From Mesorhabditis belari (taxonomy: Eukaryota; Nematoda; Chromadorea; Rhabditida; Rhabditidae): a stretch of 64,000 bases of DNA. A program made the translations under genes and the position numbers. The first letter of the stretch is position 1; each line of letters begins with the position of its first letter. This document shows positions 9,113 through 21,149 of the stretch, piece after piece. Location: the NCBI GenBank assembly GCA_958450365.1, contig CAUEEP010000903.1, positions 496,001 through 560,000 of the forward strand, written 5' to 3'. The notes under the pieces were generated by a model. The model saw nothing but the letters and a program-made list of their open reading frames with translations, searched no databases and had not been told where the DNA came from.

Positions 9113-11903
9113 ATGGCTCTATAATCTCTATTTATTGGTGTTGGTGTTATCCTATTCATTCGCCGTTCTTATAACTTTATCCCTGTTACTAGTCAATCGG
9201 TCTCAGGTTGCGAGATAATCATTGTTGATATATTCGCTCATTCAGATTCCCCCTCACGTATTTTTATTGTTTATCGTCCCCCACATGTTAACAACCAGGG
9301 CTCTTTCCATCTATTTACATTTCTTGAAGATTACTTGCTACCCAAGCATCCAAATTCCCTTCCTCGCGATTTTAATTTTCCTTTAACTGTTTCTTCAGGA
9401 CTTTTACCTAATTTATCGCGTTTTCCACATTTAGAAAATTTCCTGTCAGCCAACAGCTTAGAAATTTTAAACAAATTCCCTACTTTCAGGAAAAGTTCGC
9501 ATATTTTAGACCTAGTTTTAACCGATTCCCCTCATTTAATTTCAGCTATTTCACCATGTCCTCCCATTGGTGGTGCCGACCATTTTTCTATGTCTTTTAA
9601 TTTAATTCTGCATCATTTTACCTCTCTAAAAGGACCGGATGATGGTAACCGTGCCTTTTGGAGAGGTAATTTCGGTGCTGTCTGTCTTTCTTTAGCGCTC
9701 TACAATGCAAGGTTTCTTCCCCGGCTAGAGATGGACGTCAACGAGTGTTATGCCGACTTCTTTGAAGAGATGAAATCGCTGTTGGACGAAAATGTACCTA
9801 TTTCAACCAGGTCTACCTTTTCTTACCCCAGTCACATATCTCGAGCTAGGCAAAGGTTAGAAACAGCTTGGCGTTATCGCGATTCCCCCCATTACGCATA
9901 TCTAGAAAACAAGCTAACTAAGTTCGTGAAGAAATTCGAGGCCAATATTGGACGGAAATCCGTTTTTAGTCCTACTCCCAAGGCTTTTTACTCATACGTC
10001 TATTCTAAGATTAACCCAAACCACGATTCCTCTATTAAATGCATATTTGACCCCCTTCGCAACTCGTTGATTTTCGAAAATCACAAAATTGCTAATTCCT
10101 TTGCTCAATATTTCTCCAGCGTTTTTGTAGTTGACGATGGTAGTTGCATCCCTGCTCTTCCCGCCCCAGCACATACTTGCGCAGCCCTAATCGTCACACC
10201 AAGACTTGTAGAAACAGCAATTAGTAAGCTTAGCAATAAGATTTCTCACACCCCAGACGGAATTCCCTCTTTTGTTATACGGAAAACTAAGTTTCAAATA
10301 TCACCACTACTTGCTAAACTTTTTAATCTGTCACTTCTAACGGCTAAGATCCCTAAATTTTGGAAAGACTCAACAATTTCGCCACTTTTTAAGAAAGGAG
10401 ATCGGAACGCGCTTGCAAATTATAGACCCATCGCGCTCACCTCCTCCATTTGTAAAGTCTTAGAAATAATTATTCGCGACCACATTATTCATTATCTAAA
10501 TGAACATAATCTAATTGATAAAAATCAATTCGGCTTTCTTAAAAACCGCTCTACCTCCGACCAGCTAGTTCTCTGTGCGCATGACTGGCTTCTAGCTAAA
10601 GCCAAAAACGACCAAACTAGCTGCGTTTTCATTGATTTATCCAAAGCATTCGATTCTGTTAATCATAGATTTTTAATCGCCAAACTAAATTCACTAGGCC
10701 TCCCCATATCCATCACTAATTGGATTGCAAATTGGCTTACCGAAAAGACTTTTCGCGTCGGCTTTGGGCTCTACTTTTTCGAAGGACTTCCCCATTAGTA
10801 GCGGAGTGCCCCAAGGGAGCGTTCTTGGTCCTCTTCTTTTCCATATTTATATTAATGACATTAACTGTTCGATCTCCCTAGGCACAAAAGTCCGACTCTA
10901 CGCCGATGACCTTAAAATTTATAGGGTACTTCCGTCCCAGAGCCCCATCCCTGATTTTATCCTTCTCCAGTAGGATCTTGATTCGATCCTTCTGTGGAGT
11001 AAATTCTGGAACCTTAACATTGCGCCGGCCAAATGCAAACACGTTACATTTGGTTCATTGCGCATATCCCTTTAAATTTGGGGGACCTACAATTACCACA
11101 AGGATTGGTCGATGATCCTGTAAAAGATCTTGGTATACTGTTAGTTCCCTTTCTAAAATTTGATCCTCGCATAAACTACATTTCCAAAAAAGCCTCTAGA
11201 ATTTCTAACATAATACTTCGCGCCATTTGTTTCCCTAAAATCGCGACTTATCGCAGGGCTTTTATAACCTATTGCCGGCCCTTGCTCGAGTATGCCACCA
11301 TCGTATGGTCACCTTCCATTAAGAAACTTATCACCTTGGTGGAAAATGTCCAACGACGTTTCACTAAAAAAGCATACACTCGTTGTTTCCCTTCTTTTCT
11401 TATTCCAAATTATGAGACTAGACTTATAGTTTTTGATTTAAAACCCCTTTTATATCGCCGTATTTACTTTGATCTTATTTTTTGCTATAAAATCCTTTTC
11501 CACCCTAAGTCGCATCCAGAATTTCAAAGCCTCTTGAAAGTTGTGGAAATTCCTAGAAGTACACGTAGTCATCCTTATCGAACTTCGGTCGGTTCCCATC
11601 CTCATCATCTTTCCCTTTATTATTCTTTTGCGAACCGTATTAGTAGGGTTTGGAATAAGCTCCCGTCTGGTATCTTTTCGTCTGTAGGAAAATTCAAAGT
11701 ATCTGTAAACGAATTAGATCTTATTGCCATGTCAAATCTGCCCTTTTAATTTAATCTTTTTGTACCTGTGTTTCCTAACTGTAACCTTACTGTGCTATTT
11801 GTAGTGTCTTTCTTTTTTTGTGAAAGTATTGTAGCAATATGTTATATGCGGTTATTATTATCTGATTCGCTTCCCCCCTGAATGAAGCACATATATAGAT
11901 ATA
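9113..11903 (+). mobile_element. 5'-truncated, inactive non-LTR retrotransposon (CR1/jockey-like)
   Basis: LINEs copy themselves through reverse transcription at the target site. The sequence begins inside the endonuclease domain (IGVGVILFIRR, VYRPP, and a GDFNFP-type motif changed to RDFNFP). It continues through the reverse transcriptase with FIDLSKAFDSVNH (about 10630), [19 protein letters not shown] (about 10805) and the catalytic YADD (about 10900). A C-terminal region follows (YCRPLLEYATIVWSPS, about 11280). Lesions: a frameshift near 10755, an in-frame TAG at about 10971 and a frameshift near 11030. The 3' end runs into the lectin 5' flank at about 11903. The element is dead. Confidence 0.85.
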
Positions 11904-12057
11904 AGAAATCCCTATCTTGCTTGGCAAAAAATTTCTTGTTTGATTTTATCTTTTCTCATCAATTCTGCTTATTTAGTAGCCTTTTCCTTTATTTTTCACT
12001 TGTTCTTCGGCAAAAAATTCACTTACTTTGTAGGCATCCAATCGTCTAGCAACCGAA
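11904..12057 (+). promoter_or_regulatory. Type B lectin 5' flank with candidate trans-splice acceptor
   Basis: This region is closely matched at 49541-49694 (plus) and in reverse at about 58201-58360 and 36930-37050. Each copy ends TTTTGTAG or a close variant, about 20-27 bases before ATGGAC. TTTTGTAG is a good 3' splice site with no donor upstream that I can see, so a spliced-leader acceptor is a reasonable inference for a nematode. No core promoter motif is evident. Confidence 0.4.
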
Positions 12058-13536
12058 ATGGACAATCGCTCGAATCCCCAACGCCAAGCCGATTTGTGGG
12101 TTTTTCGCCAAATCTTTGCTTCTATCAAAAACAGTCTTTAATTTAATTGAAGAGTTTAGGGAAGAAATGAAAAAGGAGATGAGTCAATTGGCAGCAAAAA
12201 TTTCCCAAAACGAGGCGTATCTAATGGGGAAAATCGCAAAGTTGGAGGCTGATTTGGTTGACGGAAGGGAGAGAAATCGAGAATTGGAAACGAAAATCGC
12301 CGAGACGATAAAGAAAAACGAAAATCTCGAAGCACAAATGTACTAATTTTGTAATTTCCTTTTAGACAGGCTCAAACTGAAGTATAGATAAAATTCGAAC
12401 TTTTTTTAGAAAAACTCAAAATACGGAGGAGAGAGACGGAAAGGCCAAGATTGGAGAGCTCGAAGGGGAAATTGAAAGAATCAAAACGGTCGAAATCGCG
12501 AAGTTGCAGGCAGATTTTTGAGTTTTTTTAAGGAAAAGGATTGAGTATTTTTCTAAAAAAACCTGGAGTAAAGTTTTTCAAAGAAATTCAGAAATCAAAC
12601 GATGACTTTCTTGGATCTCTTGGATCTGGAGAGATGGTCGTATTTGGCAAAAACCGATTCTTGGTACAAGGTTTGGTGGATGTTGTGAACCCAAATGATC
12701 TCTTCCCCAGGTTATCGATCAACGAATGACATTCGATGAAGCCGAGGCATATTGTGCGAGTCGAAAGAGCTGCTTAGTCTCCATTCACAGTCAGGAAGAG
12801 AACGATTTTGTTTGGGAACTCGGTAAGAAATCGAAATGATTCAATTCTCAAAATTCATGATTTTCGTAGAAGTTTATGCTTTATAAACCAAGAACAACCG
12901 ATATTTATTTCAGCGAAAACTTTTGATTCGAATTGGGCGTTCTGGATCGGACTGAAGGTTGAATTTTTCTTATTGAAAGACATAAATAAGTATATGGAAA
13001 GTAATGATTCTTTCAGCCATTGTCGGAAGGCTCTCTGTGAAAAAATGATTCGTTTCACTGATAGTTCTTTGACAGAAATCTGAAATGATAGAAATTTATA
13101 GAAACCTAATTTGAATTGAAAAATTAGAATAGTGTTAAAATGAAAAAAAATGTGGTTGAAATAGCAATAGTGAAACATAAAAATTTCTTTATTCAGAGAA
13201 ATCCGAACAAAGGAAATGCTTTTGAATGGATGGATGGAAGTTCGGTGAATTTCACGAATTGGTATCTGGGAGAGCCGGATTCGAGAGCCCACGCTTTGGT
13301 GAGATTTTCAACGTGAAATCATCGACATTTATTCCAATTTCCAATGCATAATTAATCCAAAAATATTTCGATCAATCTGCGGAAATTTCCTTTAATGAAA
13401 TAGCGCAAATTGTTTGATTAAAGGATTTCCATCAGAAATGAACTCATTTCAGCTTAATATCCACACTGGGAAATGGGATCAGTTACCTCCTACCTATCAT
13501 TCAGCTTTTATCTGCAAAAGGAGCTCTCAATTCTGA
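12058..13536 (+). pseudogene. Type B coiled-coil lectin-like gene, frameshifted (unit 3)
   Basis: Exons: 12058-12095 (MDNRSNPQRQADL, shortened compared with the 49.7 kb copy), 12160-12339 (coiled coil, KLEADLVDGRERNRELE), 12411 to about 12518 (KAKIGELEGE fused to a VEIAKLQAD segment). CTLD exons: A about 12592-12822, B 12914-12957 (AKTFDSNWAFWIGLK), C 13197-13298, D 13453-13536 (GKWDQLPPTYHSAFICKR). Exon A has lost one base near 12690, so its frame ends at SINE-stop before the AYCASRK region. The donor after the third coiled-coil exon is changed from GTGAG to TTGAG. Both lesions argue against a working product. The LINE lies directly upstream of its 5' flank. Confidence 0.8.
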
Positions 13537-13699
13537 TCAATAGCTTATGTTACTTTCTATGGACAAAAACCAATAAATCCCATTTTATTCAATCTTCGGA
13601 AAACACACAACTACACATTATCGTTCGTTTTCGTCAGTTTTTGATTTTGATTGATTCGATTCTTTCAATGATTGATTAGACATTTTTTGAAAGGTTTAT

Positions 13700-14720
13700 T
13701 CCAAATTGAATCAATTTTACCAAATCAGTAACCATTGGAATTCTAGCGCTTAAACTACTTTATACTAAAATCTCCTAAGTCTGCCAACTTCTCAATCTTC
13801 TTCTTAAACTTGATAAATTATCTCCTACTTTCAAAAATTGCCTGATTTGTGTAATGTTCGTTCACTATAAAGTAACTGTGATATATTGTATTGTCGAATA
13901 AATTTATGATGAAAAAATTTAAAGTATCATTATTTTTTGCTGAAGATTCAATTTCAAAGTTCATAGAAAAGCACAAAAATCTTTATAAGCTAATTGGTTC
14001 ATTCATTTTGCCCGTTTGGTTTCGAAGAGGCCATTGAAAGGACAAAAGACGACTGGAGGTTCAAAATGATCGAATTCACTATTCCGGCAGAGAAACTTTA
14101 GCCGATGGGAGGGTTATTTTAAATGTAGCGATATTCTGGAGAATTAAATGAAAAGCCTATGCATCATTTTTGTAATCTTACCCGAATTGGATATCCACTG
14201 CTTTGTGGTCTTTTTCATGCCGAAACAAAGGAAAAGAAACCATTCACCCATTTCTTGACTCGAAATGATGAGGCTCATTTAGAATAGTCTATATTGGACT
14301 GGTACATGTTTACAGGTTCTTTAAGGAAGTATTAAGCTTGAGCAAAGCTGTGCAACCAATTCGGTACTCGCTCGCACTTGCTCTTGGTTTTTTCTACTTT
14401 GTTTTCGATATTGACGCCGATCAATCAAATTGTTCGTATTTTGTGCTACGCGTCGATGGAAAATTGGCGATTGAATAGAACTTTTCATCCTGTATTTCGA
14501 GAAAGTCACGATTTTGTGTTTGAAATTAAACTTGGACTTGAATTGAACTTAAATTCAACTTGAAGTAAGTGATAGCTACTCATCTTTGAAAGTACTAGTA
14601 TACAAAAGTAGTTAATTAAACCAATTAAATTGAAATTAAACTGTCTTTTTTTGGGTTTGCCAAGTAGTCTTTTAACTTTTGTCAGGGTTTTACGCTATTC
14701 CAATAGATCCAAATAGGAAA
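13700..14720. other. Intergenic stretch, no gene recognised
   Basis: AT-rich DNA downstream of unit 3. Short frames on both strands have no recognisable domain, and I saw no clear relation to the other repeats of the window. Confidence 0.4.
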
Positions 14721-14735
14721 CCAGGAATCCATTTT

Positions 14736-15105
14736 GACTTCTTCCCATCTTCGACGCAGGTCCTTGATTCCATTTATGAAAAATTGGGAATTTTTGCAGC
14801 CAAAATAGCTTTTCGACCGCTTTTTTTGACTTGAGCATGATCATTGGACTTTTCTCCCATGATAAACTGTTTCAGGGATTGGAAGAAAATGTAATCTGAC
14901 GTAAGTCAGGAGAGTAAGGCGTATGAGGAAGCAACTTCCAGCCCAGCTCGTCAATCTTTTGTGAGTGACTTTTGCAGTATGGGGTTTCCGATGATCATGC
15001 GCAATTCAAAAAAAGCGGTCGAAAAAGCTATTTTGACTCCAAAAATCCCCAATTTTTCATAAATGGAATCAAGGACCTGCGTCGAAGATGGGAAGAAGGC
15101 AAAAT
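14736..15105. repeat. Inverted repeat enclosing a mariner transposase remnant
   Basis: Arms at about 14736-14850 and 14988-15105 are near-perfect reverse complements. The spacer, read on the minus strand near 14880-14945, contains ELGWKLLPHTPYSPDLR, the signature around the third catalytic region of mariner transposases. The remnant is too short to be functional. A better preserved mariner follows at 15.3 kb. Confidence 0.6.
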
Positions 15106-15292
15106 GGAGAAAACTTTGCTGATTGATAGTTGCTATTTCTTGTAGAATGCAATCTATTGTTACACCCAAGAAACCCGCATTATTCTTTCCTTGATCTAAT
15201 AGTTAATAAAACATTTCTCCTTCGGTTTTGAATAGTTTTTAGATTTGCATAAAAACCAACCTTCATAAAAACCGAAAACCGAGAATCTATCT

Positions 15293-16018
15293 ATTAGGTA
15301 CGGAAAAAATTAATGTCGTATTTTTTCACTAAAGTTTAAACGTTCCTAAAATTTTTATTTCAAAAGCAATTTAATCAAAGTAAAAACCAGAAGAATCTAT
15401 ACATGATTGCCAACGTTTGGGTAACTTTTCAATTCCTAAAGTGTAGAACGCGGGTTCCCTTGAATCGATAAACTCCTTGATGCCATTTTCGACCTCCCCT
15501 TGAGTAGCAAAGCATTTCTCCGATAAGAAGTGATCGAGGAACTTGAAAAAGTGGAAATCCGTAGGCGACAAATCAGGAGAATATGGAGCATGAGGGAGGA
15601 CTTCAATGTGCAACTCGTTCAATTTTTGAAGCGTCTTCAGTGAACAACGCGGGCGAGCGTTGTCTTGCAATAGGATGGGACCCTTCCGATTCACTAGAGC
15701 TGGATCGATCCTTCGAAGTTTTTCATACATTTCGTTTATTTCGTGAATATACTGATCAGAATTCATCGTTTTTCCGTTTGGTAGAATTGAATAATGGATC
15801 AGACCTTTCTGTGACCACCAAACACTGAGAAGAAGCTTCTTTGGGTGTAGGTCGGGCTTCGGAAAGGGGTTCGGTGGTTGTCCTTTGTATAGCCATTCGG
15901 CTTTGCGTTTTCGGTTATCGTAGAGAACCCATTTTTCATCACAAGTTACAATTCGTTCCAGAAATGGCTCGTTTTGATTACGAATCAACAATGAATACGA
16001 TGTGAGATAACGGTGCAA
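15293..16018 (-). pseudogene. Mariner transposase (DD34D), N-terminally truncated
   Basis: An uninterrupted frame of 215 residues (16018-15371) covers the catalytic core: CDEKW supplies the first aspartate, LLQDNARP the second and YSPDLSPTDFHFF the third, with 34 residues between the last two. Mariner transposases are usually about 340-350 residues, so the helix-turn-helix N-terminus is missing. On the 3' side a TTAGGTACGG-like terminus lies near 15293. The upstream break at about 16020 joins directly to another dispersed repeat. The catalytic half is intact but the gene cannot bind its ends without the missing domain. Confidence 0.85.
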
Positions 16019-16039
16019 TTTTTGATATTCGTTCAGGGC

Positions 16040-17143
16040 GTAAAAATTAAGGCGTAAAAATGTAAGATTGGCTAATTCAAGAGTACGCGAATAATAAAAT
16101 AATTGCGCGCCTGGACTTTTTTAAACCACTAGAAGTAAGTTAAAGATGTTCAGCTAAATAATTAACGTCTACATTTTTTGAAAGAAAATGCTTATGAGGG
16201 CGCATTTTGAGAAATTTTCGGCCCTAAAGCTCACACCTTTTTTAAACATTTTTTTATTAGGGTGATACTAGCTTAACGCCCCTTTTTTCATCGCATTATT
16301 TTACCTCTTTTACGTCATAAAAACATACAAAAACATTTAAGCAATTTTTCAAGAGGGCGATACTGGCTTACCCCATCCCCACTCAAAATTTTGCTCAGCT
16401 TGTACAATGTGATAGAACCGGATTTGAAGATTGAGGTATATTTTAAGTTTTGAAATAGATTTTAGTCATTAAGCAATTTATTTTGGTACTTTGGTATTTG
16501 GGAGGGGCCACTTTTATCCTGGCTTGGTTGGATCTAATGTTTTTTTATCTAATGAGTCGTTGTATATCGATGCCTTTTAACTACTGTAATAGTACCCCAC
16601 CCCCATAAGGACGGTGCGGAGTGTTGCGTAGTCTAGCTTTGAACGAGTTTTTCTCGACACTGGTTTATGCTACAATGCGCGCTTAGGTATCAAAAAATAG
16701 CCCAGAATTTCAGCTATTTTTTGATACCAAAGACGCATTTTTTGAAAGTACGGGCGCTTTGAAAAAAATGAAATACTAAAAAACTTTTGCGATTACGCGA
16801 CTGTACGAGGGGGATGGGGTCCAATTACAGTATTTACGGTACCTATCTTGGCGTAATCAAATATGGCTATGCTTTTAGAGGATTTACAACATGTACCAAG
16901 TTTCATATTGCCGGTTTTATTTGATTTTCAAGTCTAAGCAGCTTTGGGGTAGCATTTGGTGGTTAAAGTACATGAAGTTAGGCTAGAAATGCCAAAATTG
17001 GTCATCAATCTATTAAACATATTTGATTATCTTAGAATAGGTAAAAGGTATCAATACAACCACGCAAAACATTAGATCCAACTAAGCCAGGATAAAAGTG
17101 GTTCTTCCCAACCATCAAAGTACCTTTATTTTTTATACTTAAC
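16040..17143. repeat. Dispersed repeat R2, long copy with nested insertion
   Basis: It starts near GTAAGATTGGCTAATTCAAG and matches 61671-62215; a short fragment also lies near 58600. The copy here carries about 580 extra bases (about 16294-16870) that the 61.7 kb copy lacks. A further inverted pair, about 16480-16545 versus 17070-17135 (TTTTATCCTGGCTT on one side), suggests terminal inverted repeats of a MITE. No coding frame was recognised. Confidence 0.6.
16575..16857. mobile_element. Small pogo-type MITE with a perfect internal hairpin
   Basis: The right end reads TCCAATTACAGTATTTACGG followed by TA, the same end as the pogo-like element at 25790-27196. The left end (ACTGTAATAGTACCCCACCC) is a diverged inverted version. 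At the centre, 16686-16701 and 16713-16728 form a perfect 16-base stem with an 11-base loop. The piece sits inside repeat R2, so the insertion is probably younger than R2. Confidence 0.5.
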
Positions 17144-17145
17144 TA

Positions 17146-18375
17146 TTGGGTTGGTGAATTGAAAACTGCCGGCTATTTCGCGGGACTCGCAGATAAAAAA
17201 AACAACAGCTTTGAAAGGGGGTTTGGTTAATTCAACATTTCCTCAAATTATTGCGAAAAAATTATGCTTCCAGCTTTTTATTTTTTGGTATTTCTCTTCA
17301 CTTCTTCTATAGCACTCGACAATCTGCCACCATATTCGTCATGTCATGCTTCATGAGTTCCTACAAAAGCAGAGTGCAGGCTTGGCAGTTGCTAATATTA
17401 AAAAGATATATGGGGAGGACTCACCTTCCGAAAGAAGGTGTCGACTATGGTTTACCAAGTTTCGATCTGGGGACAAATCTTTGAAAGATGCAGAGGGCCG
17501 TGGAGCGGCACCCCAACTGGATGATTCCAAATTACTCGAACTCATTACCATCGGGTATCATCGCGTGAATTGGGAGAAGAGTTAGGGGTTGATCAGGCTG
17601 TAGTGCTAAATCGCCTTCATACCCTTGGATTTAAATAGAAACTTGGGAGTTGGGTGCCCCATGACCTCACTGACCCCCAGAAGTGGCAGCGCGCCTCCAT
17701 CAGTGCCGTTCATCTCTCACGATACGAAAGGAAATCCTTTCTTCCTCGAATTGTGGCTGGAGATGAGAAATGGGTTTTACCTGTGAAGTTTCGAAGGAAG
17801 CGGCAATGGGTGAGACCAGACGAGAAACCCGAAAGTGACCCCAAGCCCGATTTGCACCAGAAGCAGTTTATGCTCTGCGTTTTCTGGGATATGGAGGGAG
17901 TGGTGTACTGGGAGTTGCTGAATAGCAAGACGACCCTTAATGCAATCAAAGAGAGTGAACAGTTGGAAAAGGTGAATGAATCCCTGAAGAAGAATAGGCC
18001 CTCCAAGTCAAAGATCGTTCTCCTTCACGACAACGCGCGCCCTCATGTTGCAAAACTGAGTCGCTCTAATAAACAGCCTTGGTTGGGAACTTTTGGCGCA
18101 TCCCGCATACAGTCCGGACCTCGTCCCTTCTGATTACTATTTATTTCGGACCATGAGTAATGAGCTTGCGGGAGAACACTTTGATTCGGAAGAAGCAGCC
18201 AAAAATTGGCTCCAAAAGTTTTTCGATTCAAAACCAAAATCCTACTACGAAAGAGGAATCCGCAAATTGCCTGTAAAATGGGCAGAAGTCGTCAATAATA
18301 GTGAAAATTATTTGGAATGAATTGATGGATTTATGTTGAATAAATTTTAGTTCAAAGTCCGGCAGTTTTCAATTC
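17146..18375 (+). mobile_element. Mariner-family transposon with frameshifted transposase
   Basis: The left end follows TA and reads TTGGGTTGGTGAATTGAAAA; the right end (CGGCAGTTTTCAATTC) is its inverted partner but lacks the last bases. The transposase starts near 17343 (MLHEFLQKQSAG, helix-turn-helix, GEDSPSERRCRLWFTKFRSG). After a frameshift near 17545 it continues RELGEELGVDQAVV, hits TAG at about 17634, then gives GDEKW, LLHDNARPHV and, after another frameshift near 18075, YSPDLVPSDYYLF. All three catalytic aspartates remain but three lesions kill the frame. Its right end abuts the 5' flank of the lectin copy at 18.4 kb. Confidence 0.85.
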
Positions 18376-18751
18376 AAAACAACAATCAACAATGATGACA
18401 TCTTGAGCAGCTTTGAATTTTGAAGTTGGAGAAGTCAAAAAGGCTCTAGGAAAAATTGTTTACGCCGGGGGAGATAGATTCCCCGAAAGTAGTCTCCTGA
18501 TGACTCCGCGTTTTCTCACTCACCAACTTCACACGAAGTGACGGCTTTCTTTTTCCCGAAATGCTACTTTTTTTGCACGCAGTTCTATTCGAAGCGATTC
18601 TTTCAACGGCTTAATGAGTCAATCGCTTTCCTACACGATTTCAGAGCTCTCAAAAGTTCTTTTCCGTAAAAAAACAATTGTTTATCGGATCGTCCCTCCA
18701 TTCGTTCTTCCCATTTCCCCGAATTCAAAACTAATCAATTAATTCAGCGGA
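18376..18751 (+). promoter_or_regulatory. Type A lectin 5' flank
   Basis: This block precedes the signal-anchor exon. It recurs, partly or fully, at about 25100-25280 (plus), 35909-36340 (minus), 44703-44990 plus 45539-45570 (minus, split) and 5159-5240 (minus, short). Conserved features include AACAACAATCAACAATGATG at the far end, a GACTCATTAAGCCGT-like stretch and AAACAATTGTTTATCGGATC close to the start. Such conservation in otherwise drifting DNA fits a shared promoter, but no known factor site is named. Confidence 0.4.
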
Positions 18752-20108
18752 ATGGGTGTGATGGCCGTCCGTCTACTCATCACGATTCTCCTCCTTTTCC
18801 ATCAAATTTCTTCGTCGACTCAACAAAGCGTTCAAGTGGATCAATTCACGTATTCTCTTCCCTTCAAATAGCCATCTTTTCAACCATTCAGATCTCCGAA
18901 TGATCGAGATGAGATTCTGTCTCGTGATCGTCGTACTTTGAAGTTGGTCAAAAAGAGATTTTTTGATGATCTTAGATTTCAGCAGTAACAAGGATTGTCC
19001 CGACACCGTTCTCTTGAGATCTTGTCAAAGAAATCTGTTGGTTTTTTGGGAGAAGAGCGAAATTAATAGAATAAACAAGAAATAGGCTTGAGTGTCTCAA
19101 TAATAAGAGTTTTCAGGAATGAAACCCAACAAGAACTCGTCGAGGCCCGAAAAAAAATCAGCGGACTTGAGAGGGAAAGGTGGGCGAAATCAAAAATCTT
19201 GAAGAATTCAAGCTCATCTTTTTTGGATTTTGAGTAGTGAGTAATTTGAGTATTCAGCGCAAGAGAGCGGAACGAAACGAAGGACAAAGACTTCGAGATG
19301 AGTCTTTTAACAGCAAAAATGGCTCAAATGGAGACGGATCTAATGGGGAAAATCGCCGAGACGAAAAGGAAGAACGACGATCTCGAAGCACAATTGTACT
19401 AATTTTGTAACTTTCTTTTTGACAAGCTCAATATATGCGAACTGCTTTCAGAAAAACTCAAAATACGGAAGTGAGAGACGGAAAAGCCAAGATTGGAGAG
19501 CTCGAAGGGAAAATCAACGCGTTGCAGAGCAAGAACTCTCACCCCGAAACCCAAATGTGAGTCTATTTGGTATCTCTTGTGTACTGAGACTTGAGAAAAC
19601 AGTTTTTTGACTCCCAAATAACCATTTCACTCAATCCAATCAACTCCCTTCTTAACAATTTGAAAGAGAAAACAAAATGGCCGAAATCAAGAGGTTGCGG
19701 GCAGATTTATGCGTTTTTTAAGGAAATAGATTAAGCATTTGTCTAAAGGACTAATGTTTTCCGAAGAAATTCAGAAATCGAACCATGAATCTCTTGGATC
19801 TGTATCGGGGTGGATGGTCGTTTGATTTGATAAACCAAAAACAATCGATATTGATTTCAGCGAAAACTGTTGATTCGGATCATTTGTTCTGGATTGGACT
19901 GCAGGTTGAATTTTTCATATTGAAAGACATAAATAAATATATAGAAACTAATGGGTCTTTCTTTTTGTGAAATAAGGCAAAGTGTTATATCAAAGGATTT
20001 CGATCAGAAATGAACTCATTTCAGCTTGGGATCTACGATGGGAAATGGCGGGGGTATGCTCCTACCTATCAGTTGGGTCTTATCTGCAAAAGGAGCTCTC
20101 AATTCTGA
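18752..20108 (+). pseudogene. Type A lectin unit with most of the CTLD deleted (unit 4)
   Basis: The signal-anchor exon begins MGVMAVRLLITILLLFHQIS at 18752. Coiled-coil exons follow: near 18890-18985 (SPNDRDEILSRDRRTLKL), 19118-19180 (ETQQELVEARKKISGLE), about 19285-19395 (LMGKIAETKRKNDDLEAQL) and 19451-19555 (KAKIGELEGKINALQSK). Exon A is cut just after SGWMVV and runs straight into the intron before exon B (19860-19903, AKTVDSDHLFWIGLQ). Exon C is missing and exon D (20025-20108) remains. The product would lack the AYCASRK half of the domain. Nearly the same deleted structure recurs at 27.2-27.9 kb, so the deletion predates that duplication. Confidence 0.8.
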
Positions 20109-20689
20109 TAAATGTCTTATGTTTTTTTCTGTGGACAAGTACCAATAAATCCCCTTTTATTCCATCTTCTGAAAACACACAACTGCACGTTATCTTTTTC
20201 TTTATTTCTGAATTTTTTTTTCAAAATCTCAGATAGAAAGTTTTCCCAAAAATCCAGAATTCCGCCTAAAGCTGCAAGTATTTTGCTCTCTCTTCGCTCC
20301 TGAATAGACTATTAGATAAACGTGTTGAACATCAATGGACATCAGCATGAGGAAACTGACAATTCTTCGTGAAGGTCGCTCTTCTCGTCCCTCAACTCGT
20401 CGGTTTGTCTTTGAGTTTTTTTTCCCTTTTTGTTCTCACTGTTGGTTTTGTAGGCGGAGATTTTTCGGAGATCAGAAAAAGCAGAAACCCGTGTGGGTTT
20501 GAATGAAAAAATTATTGTGGATAGTTATTAAATGATCGTAATGAAGAGAGATGCTTTCAAACAATGATCATCAATCACCTTCTTATATATGAGCTGGGTT
20601 CTGGTTTGAGATGAGCAGATGCCTTTCTGTGAGTTTTGGGTTTTCGAGCCAGATTCTTCAAAGCACTCACTCATTGATTGAGTTGTATT
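19448..20689. repeat. Recent segmental duplication, copy 1 (1.24 kb)
   Basis: This segment matches 27218-28459 over its whole length with only a few substitutions and one-base indels (for example in the CCCCTTTTATTCC run near 20152). It covers the 3' part of the broken lectin unit, its downstream flank and about 170 further bases. Offset between copies is 7770 bases. Confidence 0.9.
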
Positions 20690-20969
20690 TTTGTATTTTG
20701 ATCTAGAACGCAATGAACTACTATTTCTTGTTGTCTGTTTGACACTACACATATTGATCGTGATTTTGTCGATATCCGGGCTCGTAGCTGTGTCGTCTTG
20801 GTTGAACGTTGATCGGCGTCTTGTACTCACTGAATATTCTTAGTTTGACTTTTAAAGGCATTAACTGCCGATGATAAATTCCTTTATCCGGAATGGGCAA
20901 TCGGAAGGGTTTCGGCTGACTGAAATTGGGTGTTTTGAGTGACTTCAATTGACCAGAAAACAGAAACAA
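20528..20969 (-). other. Exon-like minus-strand frames, unknown
   Basis: Two open frames follow each other on the minus strand: 20969-20745 (contains LKSLKTPNFSQPKPFRLPIP) and 20830-20528 (contains TQSMSECFEESGSKTQNSQK). A GTGAGTACAAG donor-like site lies where the first would leave the second's frame. No domain is recognised. The distal half (20528-20690) is duplicated at 28298-28460, so this is at best a fragment of a gene partly inside the duplicated segment. Confidence 0.25.
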
Positions 20970-21141
20970 TTATGAATGTGAATTTAAGGAGGGGAAGTTG
21001 TTGATTGCGAAGAGGGAGAGGTCTGAGAAGAGATAAGATTTCAGAAGCTGGGGATATGCTCAGAAGAAGTATGTTTGAAGGGATTCTGCAATTGGGCTGC
21101 GGAAATAGGAAGGATAGGAGGGAGGGGCGTTTTCAAGTTTG
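20960..21141. repeat. Dispersed repeat T, copy 1
   Basis: GAATGTGAATTTAAGGAGGG through CTGCGGAAATAGGAAGGATA is repeated at 54508-54690 with scattered differences. The hAT element at 21150 inserted right at the end of this copy, at CTTTGCGA. No coding content. Confidence 0.7.
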
Positions 21142-21149
21142 CTTTGCGA

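Noticed and set aside
19399..19617. Minus-strand frames such as MGVKKLFSQVSVHKRYQ, also at 27163 and 46690
   Set aside because: They are antisense shadows of the lectin coiled-coil exon and intron and recur only because the exon recurs.
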